NCBI RefSeq assembly: GCF_030818905.1
Contig: NZ_JAUTAZ010000001.1
Coordinates: 2,728,001-2,792,000 of the forward strand
Reading direction: 5' to 3'
DNA: 64,000 bases
DNA from: Microbacterium sp. SORGH_AS_0888
GTDB taxonomy: Bacteria > Actinomycetota > Actinomycetes > Actinomycetales > Microbacteriaceae
Shown here: positions 25,264 to 34,582 of the stretch, piece after piece
Numbering within the stretch: the first letter of the stretch is position 1
Layout: every line of letters begins with the position of its first letter
The notes under the pieces: generated by a model
The model's input: the letters and a program-made list of their open reading frames with translations, nothing else
The model's database searches: none
What the model was told of the DNA's origin: nothing
Program-made: the position numbers and the translations under genes

Positions 25264-26139
25264 ATGGCCGAGACTCTCGACATCATCCAGCTGCGCACCT
25301 TCGTCGCGATCGACGAGTGCGGAGGGTTCGGACGCGCGGCCGCGGCGCTCCACATGAGCCAGCCCACCGTCAGCCAGCACGTGCGTTCGCTGGAGCGACG
25401 GCTCCAGCAGCGGCTCGTCGAGCGCGACGGCCGCCGGGCGCGCTTCACCCTCGCGGGGGAGAAGCTGCTCGCCGAGGCCCGCCGCATCCTCGCCGTGCAC
25501 GATGAGGCGCTCGCCCGCCTCGACGTCAGCCGCAGCAGCACGATCGTGGTCGGCTCCACCGAGACGGCGGCCGAACAGGTCCTGCCCGAGATGCTCGACC
25601 GGCTCCACTCGGCCTACCCGGACACGCACGTGCAGTTCACGATCGACCGGTCGACCCAGATGGTCGAGGCCGTCGCGAAGGGCACGATCGACCTGGCCGT
25701 CGTGCTGGACACGGGGCAGACGGTCGCCGGCACGGAGGTCGGCAGCCTGCCGTTGAACTGGTACTCCTCGCCCGGGTGGACGCCGCCCGCCGACGATGCG
25801 CCGGTGGCGCTGGTCGCGTACGTCGAGCCGTGCGGGATGCGGCAGCGCGCCCTGCAGGAGCTGAACGTCCGGGGGCGGCGGGTCGAGATCGCGGCGGAGT
25901 CCGGAAGCCTCGAGGGCGTCATCGCCGCGGCGCGTGCCGGTCTCGGCGTGGCCGTGCTGCCCAGCGCCGGCAAGGCGCCCGCCGGCCTGGTCGCCCGCCA
26001 CGACCTGCCCCCGCTCGGACGGATCTTCGTCCGGCTGATCGCGCGACGTGGCCTCGACGCGGAGATCGAGAACGCCGCCCTCGCCGCCCTGGACGGCTTC
26101 TTCACGGTCCGCGGCTACGTGCACGCGGTGTCGGCATGA
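25264..26139 (+). CDS. LysR-family transcriptional regulator
   Basis: A 291-residue LysR protein. The N-terminal winged helix covers residues 1-65, with LRTFVAIDECGGFGRAAAALHMSQPTVSQHVRSLERRL as a full LysR HTH. The effector domain (about 85-290) contains IVVGSTETAAEQVLPEML and GLGVAVLPS. ATG at 25264 is leaderless (TACCGT six bases before). It is divergent from the AhpD-like/sulfurtransferase operon, the usual place for a LysR target, and its stop overlaps the next gene start in ATGA form. Effector unknown. Confidence 0.9.
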   Translation: MAETLDIIQLRTFVAIDECGGFGRAAAALHMSQPTVSQHVRSLERRLQQRLVERDGRRARFTLAGEKLLAEARRILAVHDEALARLDVSRSSTIVVGSTETAAEQVLPEMLDRLHSAYPDTHVQFTIDRSTQMVEAVAKGTIDLAVVLDTGQTVAGTEVGSLPLNWYSSPGWTPPADDAPVALVAYVEPCGMRQRALQELNVRGRRVEIAAESGSLEGVIAAARAGLGVAVLPSAGKAPAGLVARHDLPPLGRIFVRLIARRGLDAEIENAALAALDGFFTVRGYVHAVSA

Positions 26140-27161
26140 CCCGCCGGTACGTCGTGATCGGCGCCGGCGGCGTGGGCGCGGCGCTCGCCGCGGGGCTCGT
26201 CGAGGCCGGTGTCCCCGTCCTCCTCGTCTCCCGCGGACGCTCGTTCGAGGCGATCGCCGCACACGGGATCCGGTTCTCCCACGAGGGACGGACCCGCGTG
26301 CTGGACCTGCCGGTCGCGGACTCGGCGGTCGACATCCCCCTCGCCCCCGACGATGTGCTCGTGCTCGCCGTGAAGACGCAGGACGTCGCGGCGGCCGTGC
26401 CGGGCTGGGCGGCGCGCCCGGTCGGAGACGGCGCGCTCGCGGGGGAGACCCTGCCGATCGTGACGCTGCAGAACGGACTCGAGGCGGAACGCGTCGCGCT
26501 GCGGCACTTCGCCTCGGTCGTCGGCGGAACCACCCTCGTCGCTGCGCAGCACCTCGTGCCGGGCGAGGTCACGGTGCGCGGCGGCCCCGAGCTGGGGCGG
26601 ATCATCCTCGGCGCCTTCCCGTCCGCGGAGCGCGCCCCGCGTGCCGCGGCGGAGGTCGCCGGCATCGCGGCGGACCTCCGCGCCGCGCGGTGGCTGATCC
26701 ACGAGACCGGCGACGTGTCGCGGTGGAAGGCCTGGAAGGCGGCGACGGCGGCGACCTTCGCCGCGGAGGTGTTCACCGGCACGCCGGAGCAGCAGGAGGA
26801 GCTGCGCGACCTCGTGCGGACGGAAGCCCGGGACGTGCTGTCCGCGGCGGGCTACGACCTCGCCGACCCCGCCGAGCTGGGCGGCGCCCCGTTCTCCCCG
26901 CCGCCGTCGCCGGAGGGACCGGCCGAGACGTCGGCGCGATCCGATCCGGCACCCCAGGGCCTGTCGACCTGGCAGAGCTTCGCCCGCGGCTCCGGCAGCG
27001 AGGTCGACTTCCTCAGCGGGGAGATCGTGCTGCAGGCGCGCCTGCTCGGCATCCCGGCTCCCGTGAACGAGGCGGTGCAGCGCGCGCTCGCCGAAGCGGC
27101 GGCATCCGGAGAAGGCCCGGGCGTGCGATCCGTGGCGAGCGTGCTCGGCGTGCGAGCGTGA
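26136..27161 (+). CDS. Ketopantoate reductase-like (PanE/ApbA) oxidoreductase
   Basis: A 341-residue two-domain NADP-dependent reductase. The Rossmann motif VIGAGGVGAALAAGL begins near residue 6; LAVKTQDV near residue 80 and VTLQNGLEAERVALRHF near 112 are typical of the ApbA family, and KAWKAATAATFAAEVF near 192 marks the conserved Lys helix. Pantothenate synthesis needs a ketopantoate reductase, and panB-panC lie 30 kb away, but this gene is coupled to a LysR gene (ATGA overlap), so a paralogue with another 2-oxo acid substrate is equally possible. A Pro/Ser-rich linker lies near residues 250-275. Confidence 0.8.
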   Translation: MTRRYVVIGAGGVGAALAAGLVEAGVPVLLVSRGRSFEAIAAHGIRFSHEGRTRVLDLPVADSAVDIPLAPDDVLVLAVKTQDVAAAVPGWAARPVGDGALAGETLPIVTLQNGLEAERVALRHFASVVGGTTLVAAQHLVPGEVTVRGGPELGRIILGAFPSAERAPRAAAEVAGIAADLRAARWLIHETGDVSRWKAWKAATAATFAAEVFTGTPEQQEELRDLVRTEARDVLSAAGYDLADPAELGGAPFSPPPSPEGPAETSARSDPAPQGLSTWQSFARGSGSEVDFLSGEIVLQARLLGIPAPVNEAVQRALAEAAASGEGPGVRSVASVLGVRA

Positions 27162-27216
27162 GCCCTTCCCACCACGACGTCGCAGGGCGTGTCCGGCTCC
27201 CCCTGCGCGCAGGTGC

Positions 27217-29502
27217 TCAGTCGGCGATGACCGGCGGCCCGTACGCCCGGATCGGGGGAAGCGGCCCGTCGTAGCGCGCCACGGACACCCGCACCCTGGC
27301 GCCGTTCGAGGCCTGCGTCAGGGTCGAGGTGCCCACATCGCGGGTCAGCACGTTCACGTTCCCGTTGACGCAGTCGGCGATCTCGGGCGCGCTGGGGTCG
27401 AACCACGCGCCGGTGTGCATCTGAGCGACGCCCTTCAGCAGCGCGTCGGTGACGACGACGCCCGCGAGGATGCTGCCCTGGGCGCTGCGCACGCGCACCA
27501 CGTCGCCGTCCGCGACGGCGCGCGCGACGGCGTCCTCCGGGTTGAGTCGGATCGCCTCCCGGCCGGCGACCTTGGTCGACTGGCTCGCCTCGCCCATGTC
27601 GAGCTGCGAGTGCAGGCGGTGGGATGGCTGGGTGCACAGGAGCTCGAGGTCGTGCTCCGGATCGGCCGGTGCGGCCGCGGGCCAGACGGCGTGGCCGGCG
27701 ACATCCGGCAGCGCGAAGGAGTCGAGCGTCCGGCTGAACAGCTCGATCCGGCCGCTGGGGGTGCCGAGCGGGGACGCCTCGGGATCGGCGCGGAAGCGCG
27801 CGAACGCCGGGTCCGCGTACGGCACCCGGGGAAGCGGGGTGCCGCCCTCGGCCCAGAACTGCGCGAACGGGGGCGCTCCGGCGACGCCGACCCGTTCCCG
27901 CCACTGCTCGTAGATGCGCTCGAGCCACGCGCGGGAGCTGCGCCCCTCGGCGACGTCCGCTCCGAGCCGGCGGGCCAGCCGGTCGTAGATCCAGAACTCC
28001 TCCCGAGCCTCACCGGCCGGCGGCACGATGCGGGGCATGACGCGCAGGCGCGCGTCGCCGGGACCGGCCGCGACGTCCTCACGCTCGAGCGGGTTCGCCG
28101 CCGGCAGCACGATGTCGGCGTGCCGCGCCGTCGGCGTCCAGTGGAACTCGTGCACGATCAGGGTGTCCACCCGCGCGAAGGCGCGTTCCAGCCGGCGCAG
28201 GTCCTGATGGTGGTGGAACGGGTTCCCGCCGGCCCAGTAGACCAGCCGGATGTCGGGGAGGGTCAGGCTCCCGCCGTCATAGGGGATCCGCTCGCCGGGG
28301 TGCAGCAGCAGATCGCTGATGCGGGCGCAGGGGATGACGTCGGACACGGGATTGCGTCCCTGATCGAGCGTCGGCAGGGGGACCGGCTCGAAGCCGTTGC
28401 CGTAGTCGCCCATCGACCCGTAGCCGTGGCTGAACCCGCCGCCCGGCAGTCCGATCTGGCCGAGGAAGGCCGCCAGCGTCAGTGCGGCGAACACGGCCTG
28501 CTCCCCGCCGACGTGCCGCTGCAGCGAGTACGTGACGTTGACGAGCGTGCGGCCGGACGCCGCGCGCCGCGCCAGCGCGCGGATCGTCGATGCCGGAACC
28601 CCGCTGAGCGCCGCGGCCCACTCCGGGGTCTTCTCCTCGCCGTCGAGCTCACCGCGGACGTACGCGCGCACCCGGTCCGCCCCGACCGTGCACCGCGCGA
28701 GGAACTCGTCGTCGGCGAGCCCCTCCACGACCAGCGTATGGACCATCGCGAGGAGCACCGCCGCATCCGTGCCCGGTCGCGCCCCCACCCACTCGGCGCC
28801 CAGCTCGGGCAGCACGTCGTCGCGCTGCGCCGAGAGGGAGACGATGCGGGTGGATGCCGCGGCCCGGCGTGCGTGGTCGGACGCGGTGTGCCGATCGTGG
28901 CCGCCCGGCACGACCCAGCCGTTCGAACGCCGCAGCCCGCCGAACGCGAGGAACAGGTCGGTGTGCTCGGCGATCTGCTGCCACGACGTCGGGCGGGCCC
29001 GCAGCTCGGCCATGCCGTCGCGCCCGATGAGGTGCGGCAGCAGCACGAGGCTCGCCCCGCGGCTGTAGTCGTTGACGGAGGCGGTGTACCCGCCGATCGC
29101 GTTGAGGAAGCGGTGGAGCTGGCTCTGTGCGTGGTGGAGGCGGCCGGCGCTGCCCCACCCGTAGGAGCCCCCGAAGATCGCGGCGTTGCCGTGCTGCTCC
29201 CGCACCCGCGAGAGCTCGGCGGCGACGAGGTCCAGGACCTCGTCCCAGTCCCGCTCGACGTACTCGTCGTCGGGCGCGCCCCGCCGTGGGTCGGCGCCGG
29301 GCCCCCGCTCGAGCCAGCGCCTGCGGACGGCAGGGCGCCGCACCCGGGAGGGGTGGTGCTGGGCCGCGGCGACGTTCCCGATCGCGGGCGCGGCGTCGGG
29401 CTCGTCCGGGTGCGGCCGGGCCGCGGTCACCGTCCTGCCGTCGTCGGCCACCTCGACACGGAACGTTCCCCAGTGCGCGCTGGACTCCTGGACGGTGGCC
29501 AT
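27217..29502 (-). CDS. Molybdopterin oxidoreductase, BisC/TorA type (sulfoxide or N-oxide reductase)
   Basis: A 761-residue member of the DMSO reductase family, binding bis-MGD molybdenum. The Mo-ligand Ser is in VNDYSRGASLVLLPH near residue 145. There is no N-terminal Cys motif for an Fe-S cluster and no Tat signal, so it is cytoplasmic, like biotin sulfoxide reductase BisC. YSLQRHVGGEQAVFAALTLAAFL, YWAGGNPFHHHQDL and the C-terminal molydopterin-binding barrel (LLCTQPSHRLHSQLD ... NVLTRDVGTS) are all intact. It probably reduces methionine, biotin or other sulfoxides. It is divergent from the DszC-like gene and opens the organosulfur island. Confidence 0.88.
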   Translation of the reverse strand: MATVQESSAHWGTFRVEVADDGRTVTAARPHPDEPDAAPAIGNVAAAQHHPSRVRRPAVRRRWLERGPGADPRRGAPDDEYVERDWDEVLDLVAAELSRVREQHGNAAIFGGSYGWGSAGRLHHAQSQLHRFLNAIGGYTASVNDYSRGASLVLLPHLIGRDGMAELRARPTSWQQIAEHTDLFLAFGGLRRSNGWVVPGGHDRHTASDHARRAAASTRIVSLSAQRDDVLPELGAEWVGARPGTDAAVLLAMVHTLVVEGLADDEFLARCTVGADRVRAYVRGELDGEEKTPEWAAALSGVPASTIRALARRAASGRTLVNVTYSLQRHVGGEQAVFAALTLAAFLGQIGLPGGGFSHGYGSMGDYGNGFEPVPLPTLDQGRNPVSDVIPCARISDLLLHPGERIPYDGGSLTLPDIRLVYWAGGNPFHHHQDLRRLERAFARVDTLIVHEFHWTPTARHADIVLPAANPLEREDVAAGPGDARLRVMPRIVPPAGEAREEFWIYDRLARRLGADVAEGRSSRAWLERIYEQWRERVGVAGAPPFAQFWAEGGTPLPRVPYADPAFARFRADPEASPLGTPSGRIELFSRTLDSFALPDVAGHAVWPAAAPADPEHDLELLCTQPSHRLHSQLDMGEASQSTKVAGREAIRLNPEDAVARAVADGDVVRVRSAQGSILAGVVVTDALLKGVAQMHTGAWFDPSAPEIADCVNGNVNVLTRDVGTSTLTQASNGARVRVSVARYDGPLPPIRAYGPPVIAD

Positions 29503-29580
29503 CCCGCCATCATCCGCCGTCCGGGCCCGGAGACGGCCCGTCTCCGACTCACTTCGACACGCACGGTCATAGAGACCTCT

Positions 29581-29601
29581 GATCGTTACGGTTCAACGAT
29601 C
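29581..29601. promoter_or_regulatory. Palindrome between divergent sulfur genes
   Basis: GATCGTT at 29581-29587 and AACGATC at 29595-29601 form a perfect 7-bp inverted repeat with 7-base spacing. It lies in the 140-base gap between the BisC-like and DszC-like genes and could be the operator for a sulfur regulator encoded elsewhere. Confidence 0.4.
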
Positions 29602-29642
29602 CCTGTTGGACGCCCGGGCCCGTCGCCGCCGAGCATGACAGC

Positions 29643-30842
29643 ATGACCACTTCCCTCTCCGCCGCGCACGGCCACGCCCTCTCCGTACCCGACTCCGCCG
29701 GAGCGGTCCGCTTCGTGCCGACCTCGGAGCGGCTGAGCGCTCTCACCGCCGCCGTCGCCGAGACGGCGGAGCAGTACGACCGGAGCGGTGAGTTCCCGAC
29801 GCGGGGGCTGGAGGCCGCGCATCGGCACGGCGTGTTCGCCGCCGTGATCGGGGAGCGGTTCGGCGGCGGCGGGCTGGACGCGGTGGAACGCCTGCGCGTG
29901 CTGCAGGCGCTCGGCCAGGGCGACCCCTCCGTCGCGCTCATCTTCGCCAACACCGTCGGCACCCACGTCGCCCAGGCGCACGCCGACGTGTGGCCCGCCG
30001 ATCTCTACGACCGCGTGCTCGCCGAGACCGCCGAGCGCCCCGTGTCGATCAACACGGCACGCGCCGAGCCGGAGCTCGGCGCACCGGCGCGAGGCGGACT
30101 GCCCGCGACGACGGCGCGACGCACCGCATCCGGCTGGGTCGTCTCCGGACGCAAGGCCTATGTGACCGCCAGCACGGGGCTCGACTACCACCTGGTGTGG
30201 GTGAAGACGGATGACCCGACGCCGCGCGTGGGCCATGTGATCGTGCCCGGCGGGAGCCCGGGGATCGAGATCGTGGAGACCTGGGACCACCTCGGCCTGC
30301 GTGCCAGCTCGACGCACGACGTGATCTACCGTGACGTCGAGGCACCCGTGGAGAACTTCCTGGAGATCCCGTACCAGGGCGTCTACCGCGACCCGGCCGG
30401 GCAGGGCGGCCCCCTCGCGCTCGGGCACACGGCCCTCTACGTGGGCGTCGCCCGCGCGGCACAGGAGTTCTTCGTCCGGTTCGCGAACGAGCGCGTCCCC
30501 GCCGCCCTCGGACGTCCCATCGCGACGACCGAGCGCATCCAGACCGTCGCGGGCGAGATCGAGGCCCAGCTGGTCACGGCCGAGACGCTGCTCTACGACA
30601 TCACCGCCCGCGCCGTCGCCGGCGACGAGACGGCGATCGCGCGAACCCCGCTGGCGAAGGTGCAGATCGTCCGCGCGGCGATCACGGCCGTCGAGACCGC
30701 CGTCGCCGCGATCGGCAACCCGGGCCTGACCCGCCACAACCCGCTCCAGCGCCACCTGCGCGATGTGCTCTCGGCACGCGTGCACCCGCCGCAGGAGGAC
30801 CAGGCCCTGGTCGGCGCGGGTCGCCGGGCGCTGGGCGTGTAG
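29643..30842 (+). CDS. Acyl-CoA dehydrogenase-fold flavin monooxygenase (DszC/SfnC-like)
   Basis: A 399-residue protein of the acyl-CoA dehydrogenase fold. The N-terminal helical part reads ERLSALTAAVAETAEQYDRSG, the central barrel holds RKAYVTASTGLDYHLVWVK and WDHLGLRASSTHDVIYRDVE, and the C-terminal bundle ends HNPLQRHLRDVLSARVHPPQEDQALVGAGRRALG. The HPPQ-type ending without the catalytic Glu region of true dehydrogenases fits the DszC/SfnC group that uses reduced flavin and O2 on sulfides and sulfones. It stands before the ABC importer and SsuD-like genes. A sulfur-acquisition role is inferred from fold subgroup and context. Confidence 0.8.
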   Translation: MTTSLSAAHGHALSVPDSAGAVRFVPTSERLSALTAAVAETAEQYDRSGEFPTRGLEAAHRHGVFAAVIGERFGGGGLDAVERLRVLQALGQGDPSVALIFANTVGTHVAQAHADVWPADLYDRVLAETAERPVSINTARAEPELGAPARGGLPATTARRTASGWVVSGRKAYVTASTGLDYHLVWVKTDDPTPRVGHVIVPGGSPGIEIVETWDHLGLRASSTHDVIYRDVEAPVENFLEIPYQGVYRDPAGQGGPLALGHTALYVGVARAAQEFFVRFANERVPAALGRPIATTERIQTVAGEIEAQLVTAETLLYDITARAVAGDETAIARTPLAKVQIVRAAITAVETAVAAIGNPGLTRHNPLQRHLRDVLSARVHPPQEDQALVGAGRRALGV

Positions 30843-30933
30843 TCCCGCGCGGCACGCGCCCCCGGGGGCGACGGGTGCCGCCGACGGTGTGCCGCCCCCG
30901 GTCTCGTCCTCGACCCGTGAAGGAACACCCGAC

Positions 30934-32574
30934 ATGAACACCCGACGACCGCGACGGCTCATCGCCCTGGTCGCCCCTCTCATCGCGACGCTGCTGCTCG
31001 CCGGCTGCACGGCAGGGACCGCGCCCGGGCAGCAGGGCTCCGAGACCCCGCACAGCGGGGGTCAGCTCGTCCACGCCGTCCCGGCGCTCGCCGACGGCTG
31101 GCAGCAGCAGCAGAGCAACAACTGGTACAAGAGCCAGGTCTGGACCCAGCTCGTGGAGACGCTCGTCTACGTCGACGACACCGGGACGGTCCACCCCTGG
31201 CTCGCCGACTCCTGGACCTCGAGCGCGGACGGGCTGACGTACACGCTCGAGATCCACCCCGGCGTCAGCTTCTCCGACGGGACCGCGCTCACCGCATCCA
31301 CGGTCGCGCACAACCTGAACGTGCTGGGCCTCGGCGAGCCCGACAAGGGACTCACCCGTGCGCCGCTGATCCCGGTCGAGTTCCAGCGGGCCGAGGCCAC
31401 GGGCGAGCTCACCGTGCAGGTGACGCTCACGAGCCCCAACGAGGGCTTCATCCCGAGCCTCGGCTTCTTCGCGGCGGGCATGCTCTCGGACGCGACGCTC
31501 GACCTGCCCGTCGAGCAGCAGGCGAAGCTGGAGAACGTCGTGGGCACGGGCCCGTTCGTGCTCGAATCGCAGACCCCCGGCCAGCGGATCGTGCTGAAAC
31601 GACGCGACGACTACGGCTGGGCGAGCCCGGCGTTCTCGCATTCCGGTCCGGCCTATCTGGAGCGGATCGTCTTCGTCGCGGTGGCGGAGGACGCGTCACG
31701 CCTCGGCGCGCTGGAGTCCGGACAGGCGGACTCCATCCACTACGTCCAGCCGACCGAGGAGGAGCGGCTGGAGACGGCCGGATGGGACGTGATCCGGGCG
31801 CGCTACTTCGGCACGCCCATCAACTTCGTGCTCCGCCCGCAGGCGCAGATCGTCGACGACGTCCGCGTCCGCCGGGCGATCCAGTCCGGGATCGATCGGC
31901 AGGAGCTCGTCGACACGATCTACAACGGGAGCTGGCACCCGGCGACGTCCGCGATCCAGCAGGCGTCGCCGGGGTGGGTGGATCTGAGCGGCGAGCTGGC
32001 GTACGACCCGGATGCCGCGAAGCGGCTTCTCGACGAGGCCGGATGGGTCGTCTCCGGCGGGGACGGCATCCGGACGAGAGACGGCGAACGGCTGAGCCTG
32101 ACCGCCTACACCTCGCCGAACCTCAACACGAGCTCGCGGCTGCTCGAGCTCGTGTCCCAGCAGCTGGCGGCCATCGGCATCGAGCTGTCGATCCGTCAGA
32201 CGGATGCGACGAGCTACGGCGACGTGTTCAACGCCGCGACCACGCAGCTCATCCCCACCGCGAACACGTTCCTCGACGCGGCGACGCTCAAGCAGTACTG
32301 GGGGAGCACCGCGGCCGACCAGTTCCATCTCGCCGGCGAGGCGACCGAGGCGTCGACGCTGGACCCGCTGCTGCTCGCGCTGACGCGGACCGCCCCGGGG
32401 ACGCCGGAGCGCGCCGCGGCCGCCGAGGCGGTGCAGCGCGCTGTCGTCTCCGCCGCCTACACCGTGCCGCTGGTGGACAACTACCAGGTCTACGTCGCGA
32501 GCGCGAAGGTCCACGGCATCGTGACGAACGCGGTCGGACGGCCGTACTTCTACGACGTGTGGAAGAGCAGCTGA
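30934..32574 (+). CDS. Family-5 ABC transporter substrate-binding lipoprotein
   Basis: A 546-residue extracytoplasmic solute-binding protein of the DppA/OppA/NikA class. The lipobox LLLAGC lies near residue 26, giving a lipid-anchored Cys. WLADSWTSSADGLTYTLEIHPGVSFSDGTALTA near residues 88-120 is the family-5 signature. ATG at 30934 follows GAAGGAACACCCGAC. The gene is the first of two binding proteins before two permeases and a double ATPase. Because all neighbours are sulfonate/sulfone oxygenases, the ligand is probably an organosulfur compound, taking the place of the usual SsuA. Ligand inferred only. Confidence 0.87.
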   Translation: MNTRRPRRLIALVAPLIATLLLAGCTAGTAPGQQGSETPHSGGQLVHAVPALADGWQQQQSNNWYKSQVWTQLVETLVYVDDTGTVHPWLADSWTSSADGLTYTLEIHPGVSFSDGTALTASTVAHNLNVLGLGEPDKGLTRAPLIPVEFQRAEATGELTVQVTLTSPNEGFIPSLGFFAAGMLSDATLDLPVEQQAKLENVVGTGPFVLESQTPGQRIVLKRRDDYGWASPAFSHSGPAYLERIVFVAVAEDASRLGALESGQADSIHYVQPTEEERLETAGWDVIRARYFGTPINFVLRPQAQIVDDVRVRRAIQSGIDRQELVDTIYNGSWHPATSAIQQASPGWVDLSGELAYDPDAAKRLLDEAGWVVSGGDGIRTRDGERLSLTAYTSPNLNTSSRLLELVSQQLAAIGIELSIRQTDATSYGDVFNAATTQLIPTANTFLDAATLKQYWGSTAADQFHLAGEATEASTLDPLLLALTRTAPGTPERAAAAEAVQRAVVSAAYTVPLVDNYQVYVASAKVHGIVTNAVGRPYFYDVWKSS

Positions 32575-32645
32575 GCCCCCGCACGGGAGGCCTTCGCGTC
32601 CGCCCACACGGCGGGCCCCTGCAACACAACGTCATTCTCGCCGGC

Positions 32646-32690
32646 GCGGCGGAGGGCGGTCGAGGCGAGAGATCGGCCGCCCTCCGCCGC
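32646..32690 (+). terminator. 14-bp hairpin in the leader of the second binding-protein gene
   Basis: GCGGCGGAGGGCGG (32646-32659) and its exact complement (32677-32690) enclose 17 bases. The whole 305-base gap 32575-32879 has no gene; this hairpin is its only clear structure, with a possible AT-poor leader and the ribosome site GAAGGAAC near 32863. It may end most transcripts of the first binding-protein gene. Confidence 0.45.
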
Positions 32691-32879
32691 GTCGTACCGC
32701 GTGATTCCGGGGTTCTCGAGGTCGTCGGAGCTCGGCGGAGAACCATCGTCGGCCGTGATGGTTTCCCATCCGCCCTCGTGGTTGGACGCGCCGCGGCGTC
32801 GCCGCGGACACTTCCCTCAGCGCTCGGGACGCCCGAGAGCGCGCACTCCACCCGATCGAATCGAAGGAACACACAGCAC

Positions 32880-34524
32880 ATGAACATCACCAGACGCGGC
32901 CGATGGCGAGGCGCCCTCGCCGCCGCCGTCGCGGTCTCCGTGGCGCTGGTCGCCGGCTGCGCGGGAACCGGACCCGGTGCCGGCGCGAGCAGCGAGCCGA
33001 CCCAGGGCGGCGACGTCGTCTTCCTCACCAACTCCCTGAGCACGACGTGGGTCCCGAACCTCAGCTCGATCTCCAGCTATGAGGGGAACATCTGGGGTCA
33101 GATCACCGACAAGCTCGTGTACGTCGACGACAAGGGCGCCGCCAGCCCGTGGCTGGCCACCAGCTGGGACCAGAACGCGGACGCCACCGAGTTCACGCTC
33201 CACCTCAAGGAGGGCGTGACCTTCTCCGACGGCACGCCCTTCGACGCGGCGGCCGTGGTGCAGAACCTCGACTACTGGGCCTTCGGCCAGTCCGACAAGG
33301 GCATCACCCCGATCGGCCTCTTCCCGAAGACGTACAAGGGCTCGACCGCCGTCGACGCCCAGACCGTCAAGGTCGACTTCAGCGCGCCGACGCTCGGCTT
33401 CATCCCCACCCTCGGCTACCACGGGTCGATCCTCATCTCGCCCAAGACCCTGGCGCTGTCCAAGGAGCAGCAGGCCGACCTCAGCAACTTCTCCGGAACC
33501 GGACCGTTCACGGTGGCCTCCTGGACGCAGGGCGACAACGTCAAGCTCGTCAAGCGCGCCGACTACGACTGGGCGCCCGCCGCCCTCGGCCACACCGGAC
33601 CCGCCTACCTCGACTCCCTCACCTACAAGCAGGTCAGCGAGTCCTCGACCCGCATCGGAGCCCTCACCTCCGGGCAGGCGCAGGTCATCTACAACATCCA
33701 GCCGAGCGAGCTGAGCACGCTGTCGAGCCAGGGCTACGGCGTGTACACGCCCCGCTACCTCGGCTTCACCAACGGCTACCGGGTGAACACGCAGGCCGCC
33801 CCCTTCGACGACGTGCGAGTGCGTCAGTCGGTGCAGCACTCGATCGACCGCGATCAGATCCTGAAGACGGTCTACACCCCGGACTGGCACGCCGCGGAGG
33901 GGTTCATCCAGAGCAACGTGCCCGAGGCCACGGATCACTCGGCCGACTTCGCGTACGACGCCGACAAGGCCGCATCCCTCCTCGACGAGGCCGGCTGGGT
34001 GCGTGGCGCCGACGGCAAGCGCAGCAACGGACGGGAAGCCGCTCGCGGTCACGCTCTACGCCAACCCCTACCTGGCGACGTCCGCGGCGATCGACGAGCT
34101 CGTGTCGCAGCAGCTGACGGCGCTGGGATGGACGGTGGACGTCCAGACCTACGACGTGACGACCTTCGGGCAGAAGGTGCTGAACAACGCGAGCACGCCG
34201 CTGTACGAGGTCACCCGGTCGTTCATCGACGTCGGGACCGTCGCGAGCGTGCTCACGAACGCCAACAAGGGCGAGGACTGGTTCGGCCTCGGGGAGACCG
34301 ACACCACGCTCAACGGCCTGCGCGACCGCATCGCCACGGCGACCGACACGACCTCGCGCGCCGCGGCCGTCGACGAGCTGCAGACCTACGTGCTCACGCA
34401 GGGGCTGTTCATCCCGATCACGCAGATCGTGCAGCGCATCTATGTCGCGAGCCCGAAGCTGCAGGGGATCAGCTTCAACGGCGTCGCGATCGCCGACTTC
34501 TACACGGCGTACCTGACGAAGTGA
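32880..34524 (+). pseudogene. Second family-5 ABC binding lipoprotein, broken by one +1 frameshift
   Basis: Paralogue of the gene just upstream. It starts MNITRRGRWRGALAAAVAVS with lipobox LVAGC near residue 25; WLATSWDQNADATEFTLHLKEGVTFSDGTPFDA is the family-5 signature. The first frame reads through to GADGKRSNGR near 34030; the homologous continuation GKPLAVTLYANPYLATS is in the next frame and runs to FYTAYLTK at 34524. Dropping one G from the GGG near 34033 joins the two as SNGRKPLAVTLY. The sequence is otherwise fully conserved, so this may be an assembly error at a G run. Its ligand is probably related to that of the first binding protein. Confidence 0.82.
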
Positions 34525-34532
34525 CAGCAGAT

Positions 34533-34558
34533 CGGCCGGCGGAACCCTCCGCCGGCCG
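34533..34558 (+). terminator. 11-bp intercistronic hairpin
   Basis: CGGCCGGCGGA and TCCGCCGGCCG pair perfectly around ACCC, between the binding-protein stop and the permease start. It has no T tract. This is the classic position for a stem that stabilises binding-protein mRNA. Confidence 0.6.
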
Positions 34559-34582
34559 GTCCCACCCCCTCCGGAGAGACCC

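Noticed and set aside
30887..30937. A 16-codon GTG-started frame (VCRPRSRPRP...) overlapping the first binding-protein start
   Set aside because: No promoter box or ribosome site precedes it, and a Pro/Arg frame is expected by chance in this base composition.
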